Positions 26,168 to 34,430 of a stretch of DNA of 64,000 nucleotides are shown here, piece after piece; the stretch's first letter is position 1; every line of letters begins with the position of its first letter. The notes under the pieces are model-generated. The model searched no databases. It saw nothing but the letters and a program-made list of their open reading frames with translations, and was not told where the DNA came from. A program made the translations under genes and the position numbers. Origin of the DNA: an uncultured Prevotella sp. GTDB lineage: Bacteria; Bacteroidota; Bacteroidia; Bacteroidales; Bacteroidaceae. The DNA lies in NCBI GenBank assembly GCA_900314935.1, contig OMXE01000001.1, positions 62,001 through 126,000 on the forward strand. Reading direction: 5' to 3'.

Positions 26168-27709
26168 ATGGCACAGGAAGACGTTTTTAAGAAGATCGTA
26201 TCACATTGTAAGGAATATGGTTTCGTATTTCCCAGCAGTGAGATCTACGATGGATTAGGCGCTGTTTATGACTATGGTCAGAACGGTGTTGAACTGAAGA
26301 ACAACATCAAGGAATACTGGTGGAAGAGTATGGTACTGATGCACGATAACATCGTGGGTATCGACTCGGCCATCTTCATGCACCCCACAATATGGAAGGC
26401 CAGCGGACACGTGGATGCCTTCAATGATCCGCTCATCGATAACCGCGATTCCAAGAAGCGTTATCGTGCTGATGTACTTATCGAGGATCAGATTGCCAAG
26501 TACGAGGAGAAGATCCAGAAGGAGATTGATAAGGCTGCCAAGCGTTTCGGCGACAGCTTCGACGAGCAGAAGTTCCGCGAGACAAACGGTCGTGTACTCG
26601 AGAACCAGCAGAAGCGTGACGCCCTGCACGAGCGTTATGCCAAGGCCATGAACGCCATGGATCTTGATGAGCTCAAGCAGATCATCATCGACGAGGAGAT
26701 TGTTTGCCCCATCAGTGGAACCCGTAACTGGACCGATGTGCGTCAGTTCAACCTGATGTTCTCTACCGAGATGGGTGCCTCTGCCGATAACTCCATGAAG
26801 ATCTACCTGCGCCCCGAGACAGCCCAGGGTATCTTCGTGAACTACCTGAATGTGCAGAAGACCGGTCGTATGAAGATTCCTTTCGGTATTGCTCAGATCG
26901 GTAAGGCTTTCCGTAACGAGATCGTGGCCCGTCAGTTCATCTTCCGTATGCGCGAGTTCGAGCAGATGGAGATGCAGTTCTTCGTAAAGCCGGGTACAGA
27001 ACTCGAGTGGTTCCCCAAGTGGAAGCAGACCCGTATGGCTTGGCACCAGGCACTGGGCTTCGGTGCAGAGAACTACCGTTTCCACGATCATGAGAAGCTG
27101 GCTCACTATGCCAATGCTGCTACCGACATCGAGTTCCACATGCCGTTCGGTTTCAAGGAGGTGGAAGGAATCCATTCCCGCACCAACTTCGACCTCTCTC
27201 AGCATGAGAAATACAGTGGTAAGAGCATCAAGTACTTCGATCCCCAGAGCAACGAGAGCTACACACCGTTCGTCATCGAGACATCCATCGGTGTGGATCG
27301 TATGTTCCTTTCCATCATGTGCCACTCCTATCAGGAGGAGCAACTGGAGAACGGTGAGACCCGTGTGGTCTTGAAGCTGCCTGCAGCCCTTGCACCTACC
27401 AAGCTCGCCGTACTGCCGTTGGTAAGAAAAGACGGTCTACCAGAGAAGGCTCGTGAGATCATCGACAACCTGAAGTTCCACTTCAACTGCAGCTACGATG
27501 AGAAGGACACCATCGGTAAGCGCTACCGTCGTCAGGATGCAGTGGGCACACCGTACTGTGTGACAGTCGACTATGACACACTGAAAGACAATACCGTAAC
27601 CCTTCGTTTCCGTGATACGATGGAGCAGGAGCGTGTCAACATCGATCAGCTGTTGGGCATCATCGAGGACAAGGTGAGCATCGCCAGTCTGTTGAAGAAG
27701 CTTCAATAA
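26168..27709 (+). CDS. glyS: Glycyl-tRNA synthetase, alpha2 type
   Basis: 513 residues, the single-chain class II GlyRS of the eukaryote/archaea-like form used by Bacteroidota, not the bacterial alpha2beta2 enzyme. Motifs: 'FVFPSSEIYDGLGAVYDYG', the LRPETAQGIFVNY motif with FRNEIVARQFIFRMREFEQ (motif 2), IETSIGVDRMF (motif 3), and a C-terminal anticodon-binding domain (APTKLAVLPLVRKDGL). A TAACTTTG box lies at 26130-26137, about 30 bases before the start. The FKBP lipoprotein gene follows after 12 bases. Confidence 0.97.
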   Translation: MAQEDVFKKIVSHCKEYGFVFPSSEIYDGLGAVYDYGQNGVELKNNIKEYWWKSMVLMHDNIVGIDSAIFMHPTIWKASGHVDAFNDPLIDNRDSKKRYRADVLIEDQIAKYEEKIQKEIDKAAKRFGDSFDEQKFRETNGRVLENQQKRDALHERYAKAMNAMDLDELKQIIIDEEIVCPISGTRNWTDVRQFNLMFSTEMGASADNSMKIYLRPETAQGIFVNYLNVQKTGRMKIPFGIAQIGKAFRNEIVARQFIFRMREFEQMEMQFFVKPGTELEWFPKWKQTRMAWHQALGFGAENYRFHDHEKLAHYANAATDIEFHMPFGFKEVEGIHSRTNFDLSQHEKYSGKSIKYFDPQSNESYTPFVIETSIGVDRMFLSIMCHSYQEEQLENGETRVVLKLPAALAPTKLAVLPLVRKDGLPEKAREIIDNLKFHFNCSYDEKDTIGKRYRRQDAVGTPYCVTVDYDTLKDNTVTLRFRDTMEQERVNIDQLLGIIEDKVSIASLLKKLQ

Positions 27710-27721
27710 TCATCAACGAGT

Positions 27722-28321
27722 ATGAAGAAAACCACCTATCAAAGATTACTGGTGCTTGCATGGGCAGTGCTGATGGTACTGCCCATGGCATTGTTCACTT
27801 CCTGCAGTGAGAGTGACGAAGAGGTAACGGAGTTCGACAACTGGCAGGAACGGAACGACACCTATTTCAATGAGGTGTATAGCCGTGCCAAGGGCATCAA
27901 TTCAGGTGAATGGAGAGTCTTCCCCAAGTGGAGTCTCAATACCGAGGTTGCCACAAAGGCAGAAGACTATATCGTTGTTCAGGTCCTTGAGTCGGGCTCG
28001 GGCAGCGATTGTCCACTCTATACCGATTCGGTGTCCGTCCATTACTCCGGCCGACTGATACCATCTGCTTCCTATCCGGAAGGGTATGAGTTCGACAAGA
28101 GTTGGGCAGGTTCCTACCAAGCTGCGGTGTCAAAGCCGTATTCCGGAAGGGTTTACAGCTTCGTTGACGGTTTCGCAACAGCACTCCAGCAGATGCATGT
28201 AGGCGACCATTGGAAAGTGTATATCCCCTATCAGCAGGGATATGGCAGTACCTCCGGTAGCATACCTGCTTATTCCACACTGATCTTTGATTTGCGACTG
28301 GCAGGTTGTTATAAACCTTAA
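27722..28321 (+). CDS. FKBP-type peptidyl-prolyl isomerase lipoprotein
   Basis: 199 residues. Lipobox LFTSC (Cys28) followed by SESDEEV, acidic and compatible with surface or outer-membrane placement. The helical linker contains 'NDTYFNEVYSRAKG', and the C-terminal FKBP domain (~105-199) shows SVSVHYSGRL, GYEFDKSW, 'VDGFATALQQMHVGDHWKVYIP' and an 'AYSTLIFDLRLAG' ending. It should help fold exported proteins. Immediately downstream of glyS (12 bases) and followed by a bidirectional terminator. Confidence 0.9.
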   Translation: MKKTTYQRLLVLAWAVLMVLPMALFTSCSESDEEVTEFDNWQERNDTYFNEVYSRAKGINSGEWRVFPKWSLNTEVATKAEDYIVVQVLESGSGSDCPLYTDSVSVHYSGRLIPSASYPEGYEFDKSWAGSYQAAVSKPYSGRVYSFVDGFATALQQMHVGDHWKVYIPYQQGYGSTSGSIPAYSTLIFDLRLAGCYKP

Positions 28322-28333
28322 GTACCGATAAAA

Positions 28334-28370
28334 AGAAATGAGAAGTGGCCATTTGGTCACTTCTCATTTA
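28334..28370. terminator. Bidirectional intrinsic terminator
   Basis: AAATGAGAAGTG (28336-28347) pairs perfectly with CACTTCTCATTT (28358-28369). On the minus strand the hairpin is followed by TTTCTTTTTAT, a good T tract, so it ends a leftward transcript as well as the glyS/FKBP unit. Confidence 0.85.
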
Positions 28371-28413
28371 TAAACTTGTTCTAAATCTTTCTTTTTTATG
28401 TGGTATGACCGTT

Positions 28414-28497
28414 TTAGCGGTTCTGCATATCATGGTCTAACCACATGCCTGTAATTGCGAAGACTGCAAACAGGGCGCACAATGTTGAAATACTCAT
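28414..28497 (-). CDS. Predicted 27-residue single-span membrane peptide
   Basis: Minus-strand ATG at 28497, stop TAA at 28414. The peptide starts MSISTLCALFAVFAITGMW and ends LDHDMQNR: a 16-18 residue hydrophobic helix with a short polar tail. A purine-rich AGGAAAGGG lies 6 bases upstream, unusually clear for this phylum. Supporting context: a minus-strand promoter at 28719-28748, a bidirectional terminator at 28336-28369 whose T tract faces this transcript, and no other gene between them. The predicted 5' leader is about 215 bases. No family recognised; size and shape recall small accessory subunits of membrane complexes. Confidence 0.55.
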   Translation of the reverse strand: MSISTLCALFAVFAITGMWLDHDMQNR

Positions 28498-28562
28498 GTT
28501 GTTACCCTTTCCTGAAATTTAATATGTTCAACTTCTATGTATAGTCCCGCCCTCACGGGCAT
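28494..28562 (-). CDS. Possible 22-residue leader peptide
   Basis: Minus-strand ATG at 28562 reads MPVRAGLYIEVEHIKFQERV plus two residues, with its TGA overlapping the ATG of the membrane peptide (ATGA). AAAGGA stands 7 bases before the ATG. A hairpin GCCC-GTGA-GGGC covers its first codons. It may be a leader peptide for coupled translation, or a chance ORF. Confidence 0.28.
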   Translation of the reverse strand: MPVRAGLYIEVEHIKFQERVTT

Positions 28563-28718
28563 CGTGTTATCCTTTATCCAACCTTTTCTTACCTTAACTA
28601 AACCTATTTGATACTCTTTTAAACCTAAAACTAAAAACCTATGAAAACCTATGAAAAAACTATCGAACCTTTATACAATCTTTACCTTTGTAATTCTAAT
28701 ACCTCTTGATTTCGAGTG

Positions 28719-28748
28719 CAAAGATACGACTGTTTACGCACACAGCAA
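28719..28748 (-). promoter_or_regulatory. Leftward promoter for the small membrane peptide
   Basis: The minus strand reads TATCTTTG (28719-28726), with ATTG 18 bases further upstream (28745-28748) as a weak -33 element. Most of 28570-28700 is AT-rich with repeated CCTATGAAAA words and no other gene. Confidence 0.55.
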
Positions 28749-28828
28749 TGGGTTTTTGTCATTTATTCCATAAAAACGCACTTTTCTTGATTTAAGTCAA
28801 ACACATTTATCCCTTTGAGACTTAGTGG

Positions 28829-28957
28829 GTTCGGAAAAACTCAAAATACTTTTTGGTTTTTCGCTCACTTAATCGTACCTTTAACTCCGTTGAAGGTACT
28901 CACGTTCGGAAAAACTCAAAATACTTTTGGTTTTCCGCTCACTTAATCGTACCTTTG
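28829..28957 (+). promoter_or_regulatory. Tandemly duplicated promoter before the MATE gene
   Basis: A 54-base block at 28829-28882 recurs at 28904-28957, 75 bases later. Each contains TTTG, ~20 bases including CTCACTTAATCG, and TACCTTT. The downstream copy is complete (TACCTTTG at 28950-28957), while the upstream copy has lost the final G (TACCTTTAA). The ATG of the MATE gene comes only 8 bases after the active box, so its mRNA is leaderless or nearly so. Confidence 0.85.
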
Positions 28958-28964
28958 CAAAAAG

Positions 28965-30347
28965 ATGTCGAATAGGAAGAGTGAAGTGCTGTTGGGCATG
29001 ATCCGTGGTGGACAGCCCATGACAGGCGGTCAGAAACTCAATCTGATCGTCCAGTTGAGTATTCCTTCCATCTTGGCGCAGATCACCAGTGTTATGATGT
29101 TCTTCATCGATCAGGCCATGGTGGGACGAATCAGTGTGGAGGCGGCAGCCGCCTGCGGACTGGTGGAGTCGAGCACTTGGCTCTGCGGTAGTATGACGAG
29201 TGCTGCCTCCATGGGCTTCTCTGTTCAGGTGGCACATTTCATCGGAGCAAACGATTTCGACAAGGCACGCGATGTATTCCGCCACGGACTATTGTGTACG
29301 CTCATTTTCAGCTTGTGTATCATGGTGGCCGGACTTCTGATAGCGCCTCGTCTTCCTTATTGGCTGGGGGGTGGTGCTGATATCGCCGCCGATGCCACCA
29401 CCTATATATCGGTGTTCATGCTGGCCATCCCTTTCTTCCAACTGTTCGGACTGTCGGGCGGTATGCTGAAATGTTCGGGTAACATGCGCATCCCGAGTAT
29501 GTTGAGCATCATCATGTGCGTGCTGGATGTGACGTTCAACTTCATCCTCATCTTCATCTTCCATCTCGGCGTACTCGGTGTGGCCATGGGAACAGCCCTT
29601 TCCATCATTATCGTGGGAAGTGTGCAGACCTACTATGCCGTTGTCAAGAGCGACAAGCTGGCCTTGATAAAGGAAAGGATTCTGGTTAAATACGTCAACT
29701 GGGACTATATCCGCAATGCCTTGCACATCAGTCTGCCGATGGCAGCGCAAGGTATTCTCATGAGTGGTGCCCAGATTGTGAGTACGATGATTGTGGCTCC
29801 GTTGGGGAATATCGCCATTGCCGCCAACACCTTCGCCATCACCGCCGAGAGTCTGTGCTACATGCCAGGCTATGGATTAGGTGAGGCGGCCACCACGTTG
29901 GTGGGCCAGAGTATGGGGGCAGGACGAAAGGAGCTGTGCCGCAGCTTTGCTTGGATGACCGTTTCCTTAGGCATGGCGGTCATGGCCGTGATGGGCGCTG
30001 TGATGTTCCTCTTCGCCCCGGAGCTGATGATGCTGATGACGCCTGTGCAGGAAATCGTGGATCTGGGTGCATCCGTACTGCGCATCGAGGCCTTTGCCGA
30101 ACCGATGTTCGCAGCCTCTATCGTATGCTACAGTGTCTTTGTGGGTGCTGGCGATACCTTGCGCCCGGCAGCCATGAACCTCTGCTCCATGTGGCTGGTA
30201 CGACTCACCCTGGCTGCTTGGCTGGCCAAGGACTATGGTTTGCGGGGTGTGTGGACGGCCATGGCCATTGAGTTAACCTTCAGAGGAATCATTTTCCTGT
30301 GGCGCATGCTCCGCGGAAACTGGATGAGAGGCGTTATTCATCGTTGA
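28965..30347 (+). CDS. MATE-family multidrug exporter
   Basis: 460 residues with 12 predicted membrane helices. The start GGQPMTGGQKLNLIVQLSIP, 'MFFIDQAMVGRIS' and GYGLGEAATTLVGQSMGAGR are typical of NorM/DinF-like MATE proteins, which expel cationic drugs by Na+ or H+ antiport. The start codon lies immediately downstream of the -7 box, so translation is probably leaderless or from a very short leader; a later start is unlikely because the first helix would be lost. The helicase gene begins 17 bases after the stop. Confidence 0.92.
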   Translation: MSNRKSEVLLGMIRGGQPMTGGQKLNLIVQLSIPSILAQITSVMMFFIDQAMVGRISVEAAAACGLVESSTWLCGSMTSAASMGFSVQVAHFIGANDFDKARDVFRHGLLCTLIFSLCIMVAGLLIAPRLPYWLGGGADIAADATTYISVFMLAIPFFQLFGLSGGMLKCSGNMRIPSMLSIIMCVLDVTFNFILIFIFHLGVLGVAMGTALSIIIVGSVQTYYAVVKSDKLALIKERILVKYVNWDYIRNALHISLPMAAQGILMSGAQIVSTMIVAPLGNIAIAANTFAITAESLCYMPGYGLGEAATTLVGQSMGAGRKELCRSFAWMTVSLGMAVMAVMGAVMFLFAPELMMLMTPVQEIVDLGASVLRIEAFAEPMFAASIVCYSVFVGAGDTLRPAAMNLCSMWLVRLTLAAWLAKDYGLRGVWTAMAIELTFRGIIFLWRMLRGNWMRGVIHR

Positions 30348-30364
30348 AGATTATCTTAGATCAT

Positions 30365-33007
30365 ATGGAAAACTCAAAGCAGTTTAACGAAGAACAGTTG
30401 GAGGTGATCGAAGTCATGGGTGGTTACCACTTGGTGCTGGCTCCTCCGGGATGCGGTAAGACCGCCGTCTTGGCAGAGCGTATCCTGCGTGCCCACCAGC
30501 GTGGCGTCCCTTTTGCCGATATGGCTTGTCTTACCTTCACCAACCGGGCTTCACGTGGCATGAAAGAGAGGATAGAAGCATCGGTAGGACCGTTGGATAC
30601 CAGTGAGCTGTTTGTGGGGAATGTCCATCGTTTCTGTTCGCAGTTCCTGTTTGCCAACCAATTGGTGCCTGAGGGAACCACCATCATCGACAATGATATG
30701 TCGGTCAGCATCATTGCCGACTACATGGGAGAGGATGAGCTGCATATCTTAGGCGACAACAAGAAACGACAGCAGTATGCGCAGGTGATGAACCTCCAGC
30801 ATCTGATGTACCAGTGTCGCAAGCATTATCCCAGTGATCTGATGATTCACCGCGAAGTACTCTCACCGATGGTTTTGCGTGAGCTGTGCACCGATTTCAG
30901 TCTGTCGTATTCGCAGGACTCGGTCATTGAGCTCTATGAGCACATTGAGCATTACGCAAGTCTGCCGATCTTCCTGAGCGCTGAGGCGCAGTCTCTTATC
31001 AGGGCTTTATACGCTGCATGGTGCTATGAGAAGTATAAACGGGAGCATAACCTGCTCGACTTCGAAGACCTGTTGCTGACCACCTACGATGAGGTGACGG
31101 CAAAGCCTCAGGGCGATGATGAGGAAAAACCGCTGAAGAAGTTCCGCTGGATACAGGTGGACGAGGTGCAGGACCTGAATCCATTACAGTTAGCCATCAT
31201 CGACCTGTTCACTGCCGAGAATGCCACGGTGGTCTATCTGGGCGATGCACAGCAGGCCATCTTCTCTTTCATGGGAGCGAAACTCGATACCTTGAACATG
31301 CTGCGGCAGCGTTGTGGAACCACCGGTCTGCATAATTTCTATGTCAACTACCGTTCTCCTAAGTACCTGTTGGATATCTACAACACCTATGGTGAGCAGC
31401 AGTTGGGTATCGCCAAGGACCTGCTCCCCAGAACGTACGAGAAGGGTGGGGGGAAGGTCGAGCCTACCGGTCAGGTGGAGCTGATAGGCAGTGAAACCCT
31501 TGTGGAATCATGCCATGAGGTGGCTCAAAGGGTAAAGCATTTCTATGAAGCCAATCCTGATGAGACCATTGCGGTGGTGGTGGCCTTTAATGCCGATGCC
31601 GATGAGGTGAGTAAGATGCTTCGTGTGCCCCATTTCAAGATCTCCGGTATCGATGTCTTCAGTACCCCCGATGTCCATCTGCTGCTTTCCCATTTCAATG
31701 TGGTGATGCAGGAGAACAACTTCATTGCCTGGGCAAGGATCTTCACCGGACTGAAACTCTTCGGCAGTCATTCGGCCGCGCGCCAGTTCACGCATGAGGT
31801 GATGAACCATGCGCTTTCACCCACGGATTTCCTGGAGTATGCCGACTCTTCCTATCTAAATGAATTCCTGAAAGATTATGCTCAACGGGAGTTCGTGATC
31901 TTTGATACAGAGACCACAGGACTGAACGTCTTTGAAGATGATGTGGTGCAGATCGCTGCCATCAAGGTCAAGGATGGCAGGGTGGTGGATGAGCTCAATG
32001 TGTTTGTTGAGACCGATCGTGCTATTCCCGCCATGCTGGGCGATACCGTGAATCCTTTGGTAACAGCCTACGCCAGTCATGTTCATCTCACGCACCGTGA
32101 GGCCATGGCCCGCTTTGCGGAATTTGCGGCAGGAAGCATACTATTAGGTCATAACGTGAACTACGACTACCAGATTATGGACCATAATATGCAGCGGTAT
32201 TGTCAGGGCTGCAGGATGGAACAGCTGTGGCCGCATTACTATGATTCGCTCAAGTTGATGCATCTGGTGGCTCCGCAACTGAGGAGCTACAAGCTCAAGG
32301 ATCTGCTGGTAACCCTTCATCTGGAGGGAGAGAACTCACACATGGCCAACGACGATATCTTGGCTACGTTCAATGTGGTGAATGCGTGCTACCAACGGGG
32401 AAAGCAGTTGATTGAGGAGCAGCTTTCCTTCCTTCAGCATCATGCCTCGGTGGCTGCCCGTCTTCGTCATCTCTATGGAAACCTCTACTCGCATACCCGT
32501 CAGCTGTTGTACCAACGTAGCGCTGACTCCCATCTGGTCACCGAGATGCAGTATGTCTATGAGCAGTTGCGTGAGATCAGAAGGATAGGAGAGATTCCCA
32601 AGTTGCCCTATATCCTGGATTATTTCTCGGAGGATATGCTGCAAGGGGAGGAGTCGTTATACGAACAACTCTCAACACATCTGCAGGAAATCAACACCAT
32701 GAAGGAAGCTGATCTCTGCGGCAGTAAGAGTATGCGCGAACGGGTGTTCGTCTCCACCGTCCATAAAGCGAAGGGCTTGGAGTTCGATAATGTGATTGTC
32801 TATGATGCGGTAAAAGGGAAGTTCCCCAGCTATTTTGCCGATGAAACCGCCATTCAGGGAGAGGAGGCGCGCAAGTTCTATGTGGCCATCTCGAGGGCCA
32901 AGAAACGACTCATCGTTACCTATTCGCGCCAGTCTGTGTCGCCATGGGGAAAGGTCATGCGACGGGAGATCACGCCTTATCTGCGCTCCATCCGTTCTTT
33001 CTTCTAA
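30365..33007 (+). CDS. UvrD/PcrA-like helicase with embedded DnaQ-type exonuclease
   Basis: About 880 residues from ATG 30365 (earlier in-frame codons lie inside the MATE gene). SF1A helicase: Walker A APPGCGKTAVL (~residue 26), DEVQDLN (Asp266), GDAQQAIFSFMGA, and C-terminal VSTVHKAKGLEFDNVIVYD (~796) with AISRAKKRLIVTYSR. Between helicase motifs, at about residues 507-690, lies a full DEDD 3'-5' exonuclease: FVIFDTETTGL (Asp514, Glu516), LLGHNVNYDYQIM and a DDILATFNV end. The combination would give an ATP-driven unwinding nuclease for repair or recombination (inference). Co-directional with the MATE gene 17 bases upstream. Confidence 0.9.
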   Translation: MENSKQFNEEQLEVIEVMGGYHLVLAPPGCGKTAVLAERILRAHQRGVPFADMACLTFTNRASRGMKERIEASVGPLDTSELFVGNVHRFCSQFLFANQLVPEGTTIIDNDMSVSIIADYMGEDELHILGDNKKRQQYAQVMNLQHLMYQCRKHYPSDLMIHREVLSPMVLRELCTDFSLSYSQDSVIELYEHIEHYASLPIFLSAEAQSLIRALYAAWCYEKYKREHNLLDFEDLLLTTYDEVTAKPQGDDEEKPLKKFRWIQVDEVQDLNPLQLAIIDLFTAENATVVYLGDAQQAIFSFMGAKLDTLNMLRQRCGTTGLHNFYVNYRSPKYLLDIYNTYGEQQLGIAKDLLPRTYEKGGGKVEPTGQVELIGSETLVESCHEVAQRVKHFYEANPDETIAVVVAFNADADEVSKMLRVPHFKISGIDVFSTPDVHLLLSHFNVVMQENNFIAWARIFTGLKLFGSHSAARQFTHEVMNHALSPTDFLEYADSSYLNEFLKDYAQREFVIFDTETTGLNVFEDDVVQIAAIKVKDGRVVDELNVFVETDRAIPAMLGDTVNPLVTAYASHVHLTHREAMARFAEFAAGSILLGHNVNYDYQIMDHNMQRYCQGCRMEQLWPHYYDSLKLMHLVAPQLRSYKLKDLLVTLHLEGENSHMANDDILATFNVVNACYQRGKQLIEEQLSFLQHHASVAARLRHLYGNLYSHTRQLLYQRSADSHLVTEMQYVYEQLREIRRIGEIPKLPYILDYFSEDMLQGEESLYEQLSTHLQEINTMKEADLCGSKSMRERVFVSTVHKAKGLEFDNVIVYDAVKGKFPSYFADETAIQGEEARKFYVAISRAKKRLIVTYSRQSVSPWGKVMRREITPYLRSIRSFF

Positions 33008-33020
33008 ATCATAGTGCTAT

Positions 33021-33047
33021 TCTCTTGCCTCTTGCCTCTTGCCTCTT
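33021..33047. repeat. CTCTTGC word repeat between convergent genes
   Basis: Three CTCTTGC words in a row fill the gap between the helicase gene and the convergent ADP-ribosylglycohydrolase gene. Related words occur in the convergent gap at 62269-62391. Confidence 0.8.
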
Positions 33048-33839
33048 TTATAATATTCTCTCCCCGATGCGATTGTAGAACTGCGTGATGATGTCTAACA
33101 TCTCGCTGGGCAGATACTCAAAGGCTTTCTCTATCAGCGCTTCGGGCACCTCGTAGAATGCTTCGGCCAAGGCACCTGTGATGTTCGCCTTCGTGTCGGT
33201 GTCACCATCGGCCAGCACGGCAATACGTATGGCATCCTCAAAGTTCTGACTCTCCAGGAAACAGCGTATCGCCATGGGAACCGTTTCCATGCAGGTAACA
33301 TCAAAGTGATTCTCACTACCTATCTTATAGATGTCGCGCAACGGAAGAATCTCGTATCCCCATTTTTTCTCCACCTTGCGCTCCACCTCGTCCTTGGTAA
33401 TCCTGCAAGTGCGTAGCCAGTAGCAAAGGGTGGCAATACACTCCGCTCCCTTGATACCTTCGGGATGGTTATGCGAAGGCATGGCTGTAAGACGAGCCTG
33501 TTCCTTCACATCTTCGTAATCATCGTAGAGCCAGGCCACCGGACTGACGCGCATGGCCGATCCGTTACCGAACGAATTGTAGGGCTGCGGATCGTCGCTG
33601 TTAATCCATTGGTAGAACTTCCCCCCATAGCTGCCCATGGGATGGGGATAGCGGCGGCACCACTCCAAGAGGGCGTCGCGGTAGCTCTTTCCGTTCATAA
33701 TGGCATCCGCAATGGCAATTGTACAAATGGTATCGTCTGTATAACTGCATTCAGGTGTAAATAGCTTGAATCCGGGCTTGGGAGGCTCAGAGAATTCAAA
33801 ACGCGACCCAACGATATCTCCGATGATTGCTCCTAACAT
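33048..33839 (-). CDS. ADP-ribosylglycohydrolase family protein
   Basis: 263 residues. Removes ADP-ribose from modified proteins or small substrates, using two Mg2+ ions. Metal ligands are visible in SYTDDTICT (TDD 34-36) and in DGDTDTKANITGAL (~211-224), with the GDIVGSRFEF N terminus common to the family (DraG/ARH-like). The length is typical. It stands alone, convergent with the helicase gene and 24 bases downstream of tRNA-Arg on the same strand, so it may be transcribed together with the tRNA. No ADP-ribosyltransferase gene is seen nearby. Confidence 0.9.
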   Translation of the reverse strand: MLGAIIGDIVGSRFEFSEPPKPGFKLFTPECSYTDDTICTIAIADAIMNGKSYRDALLEWCRRYPHPMGSYGGKFYQWINSDDPQPYNSFGNGSAMRVSPVAWLYDDYEDVKEQARLTAMPSHNHPEGIKGAECIATLCYWLRTCRITKDEVERKVEKKWGYEILPLRDIYKIGSENHFDVTCMETVPMAIRCFLESQNFEDAIRIAVLADGDTDTKANITGALAEAFYEVPEALIEKAFEYLPSEMLDIITQFYNRIGERIL

Positions 33840-33862
33840 AATAATAGGTATTTAGTAGTTTG

Positions 33863-33934
33863 TGGTCCAACCGGGAATCGAACCCGGATCTAATCTTTAG
33901 GAGAGACTTGTTCTATCCATTGAACTATTAGACC
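33863..33934 (-). tRNA. tRNA-Arg (anticodon CCT)
   Basis: Minus strand, 72 bases. Acceptor GGTCTAA/TTGGACC, D stem GTTC/GAAC, anticodon stem AGTCT/AGATT with loop CTCCTAA (anticodon CCT, reads AGG), T arm CCGGG-TTCGATT-CCCGG. No encoded CCA. Confidence 0.95.
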
Positions 33935-33945
33935 AGATTGTTTTG

Positions 33946-34032
33946 CAAAGGTACGAAAAATCTGATTAAGTGAGAAGAAAACAAATGAATTTATTTGCTC
34001 GAGCGTGAAGATTTTGTCCAATAAGCGAGGAC
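33946..34032 (-). promoter_or_regulatory. tRNA-Arg promoter block
   Basis: The minus strand reads TACCTTTG (33946-33953), preceded by CTCACTTAATCAGATTTTTCG and a second CTCGCTTATTG word near 34018-34028. Nearly identical over its first 49 bases to the tRNA-Leu/Val promoter block at 19130. Upstream to 34140 the DNA is A/T-rich with no supported gene. Confidence 0.75.
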
Positions 34033-34183
34033 AATACAAAAAAAAGGAAAAGATGCCACTGAAAGAAGAAAAAAAACTGTTTTCGATAACAATTGAGAAA
34101 AAAACCACGACTTAACATTTTATCTACTAAAAGAAAACATTTAACTACCCCCCTATTACAAAAAAGTCCATACCTTTGCACAC

Positions 34184-34335
34184 GAAACACATAACTACGT
34201 TACAATATATATTCGTCATCTTCAGGTGATCTGAATGAATGACAAAGTCGTTAAAGTTTTGCAGGTTGAACATCAGACTCAAGTTTAGGGAAAAGCTACA
34301 GGCTGCACATCCATGTGCAGCCTGATTTGTTTTCA
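34184..34335 (+). ncRNA. Candidate structured small RNA
   Basis: A TACCTTTG box at 34171-34178 (no clear -33 TTTG) precedes ~150 bases without a plausible ORF. They contain a hairpin at 34215-34243 (GTCAT/ATGAC outer and TCAG/CTGA inner stem) and a perfect 12-bp stem CAGGCTGCACAT (34299-34310) with its complement (34313-34324), followed by ATTTGTTTT. This looks like a transcript with its own terminator. It does not resemble 6S, SRP, tmRNA or RNase P RNA as I know them. A separate promoter for the next gene lies downstream at 34374. Confidence 0.5.
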
Positions 34336-34373
34336 GGAAATCAAGTCCCAACTTCAACAATTCCAGTGAATCG

Positions 34374-34405
34374 TTTGCTGCTTTCACGAAAAACCACTAA
34401 TTTTG
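34374..34405 (+). promoter_or_regulatory. Promoter of the secreted nuclease gene
   Basis: TTTG (34374-34377), 20 bases, TAATTTTG (34398-34405); transcription would begin near 34411, leaving a 20-base leader before ATG 34431. Confidence 0.82.
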
Positions 34406-34430
34406 TAGGCAAATTAAAAACCTTTTGCAC

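Noticed and set aside
26255..27343. 362-codon open frame antisense to glyS
   Set aside because: Shadow frame of an unmistakable synthetase gene.
28682..28690. Plus-strand TACCTTTG box in the gap after the FKBP gene
   Set aside because: No -33 element at the right distance and no gene or RNA structure follows before the duplicated MATE promoter.
34145..34387. 80-codon minus-strand ORF across the candidate small RNA
   Set aside because: No promoter or conserved start on that strand; the region is better explained by the plus-strand hairpins.
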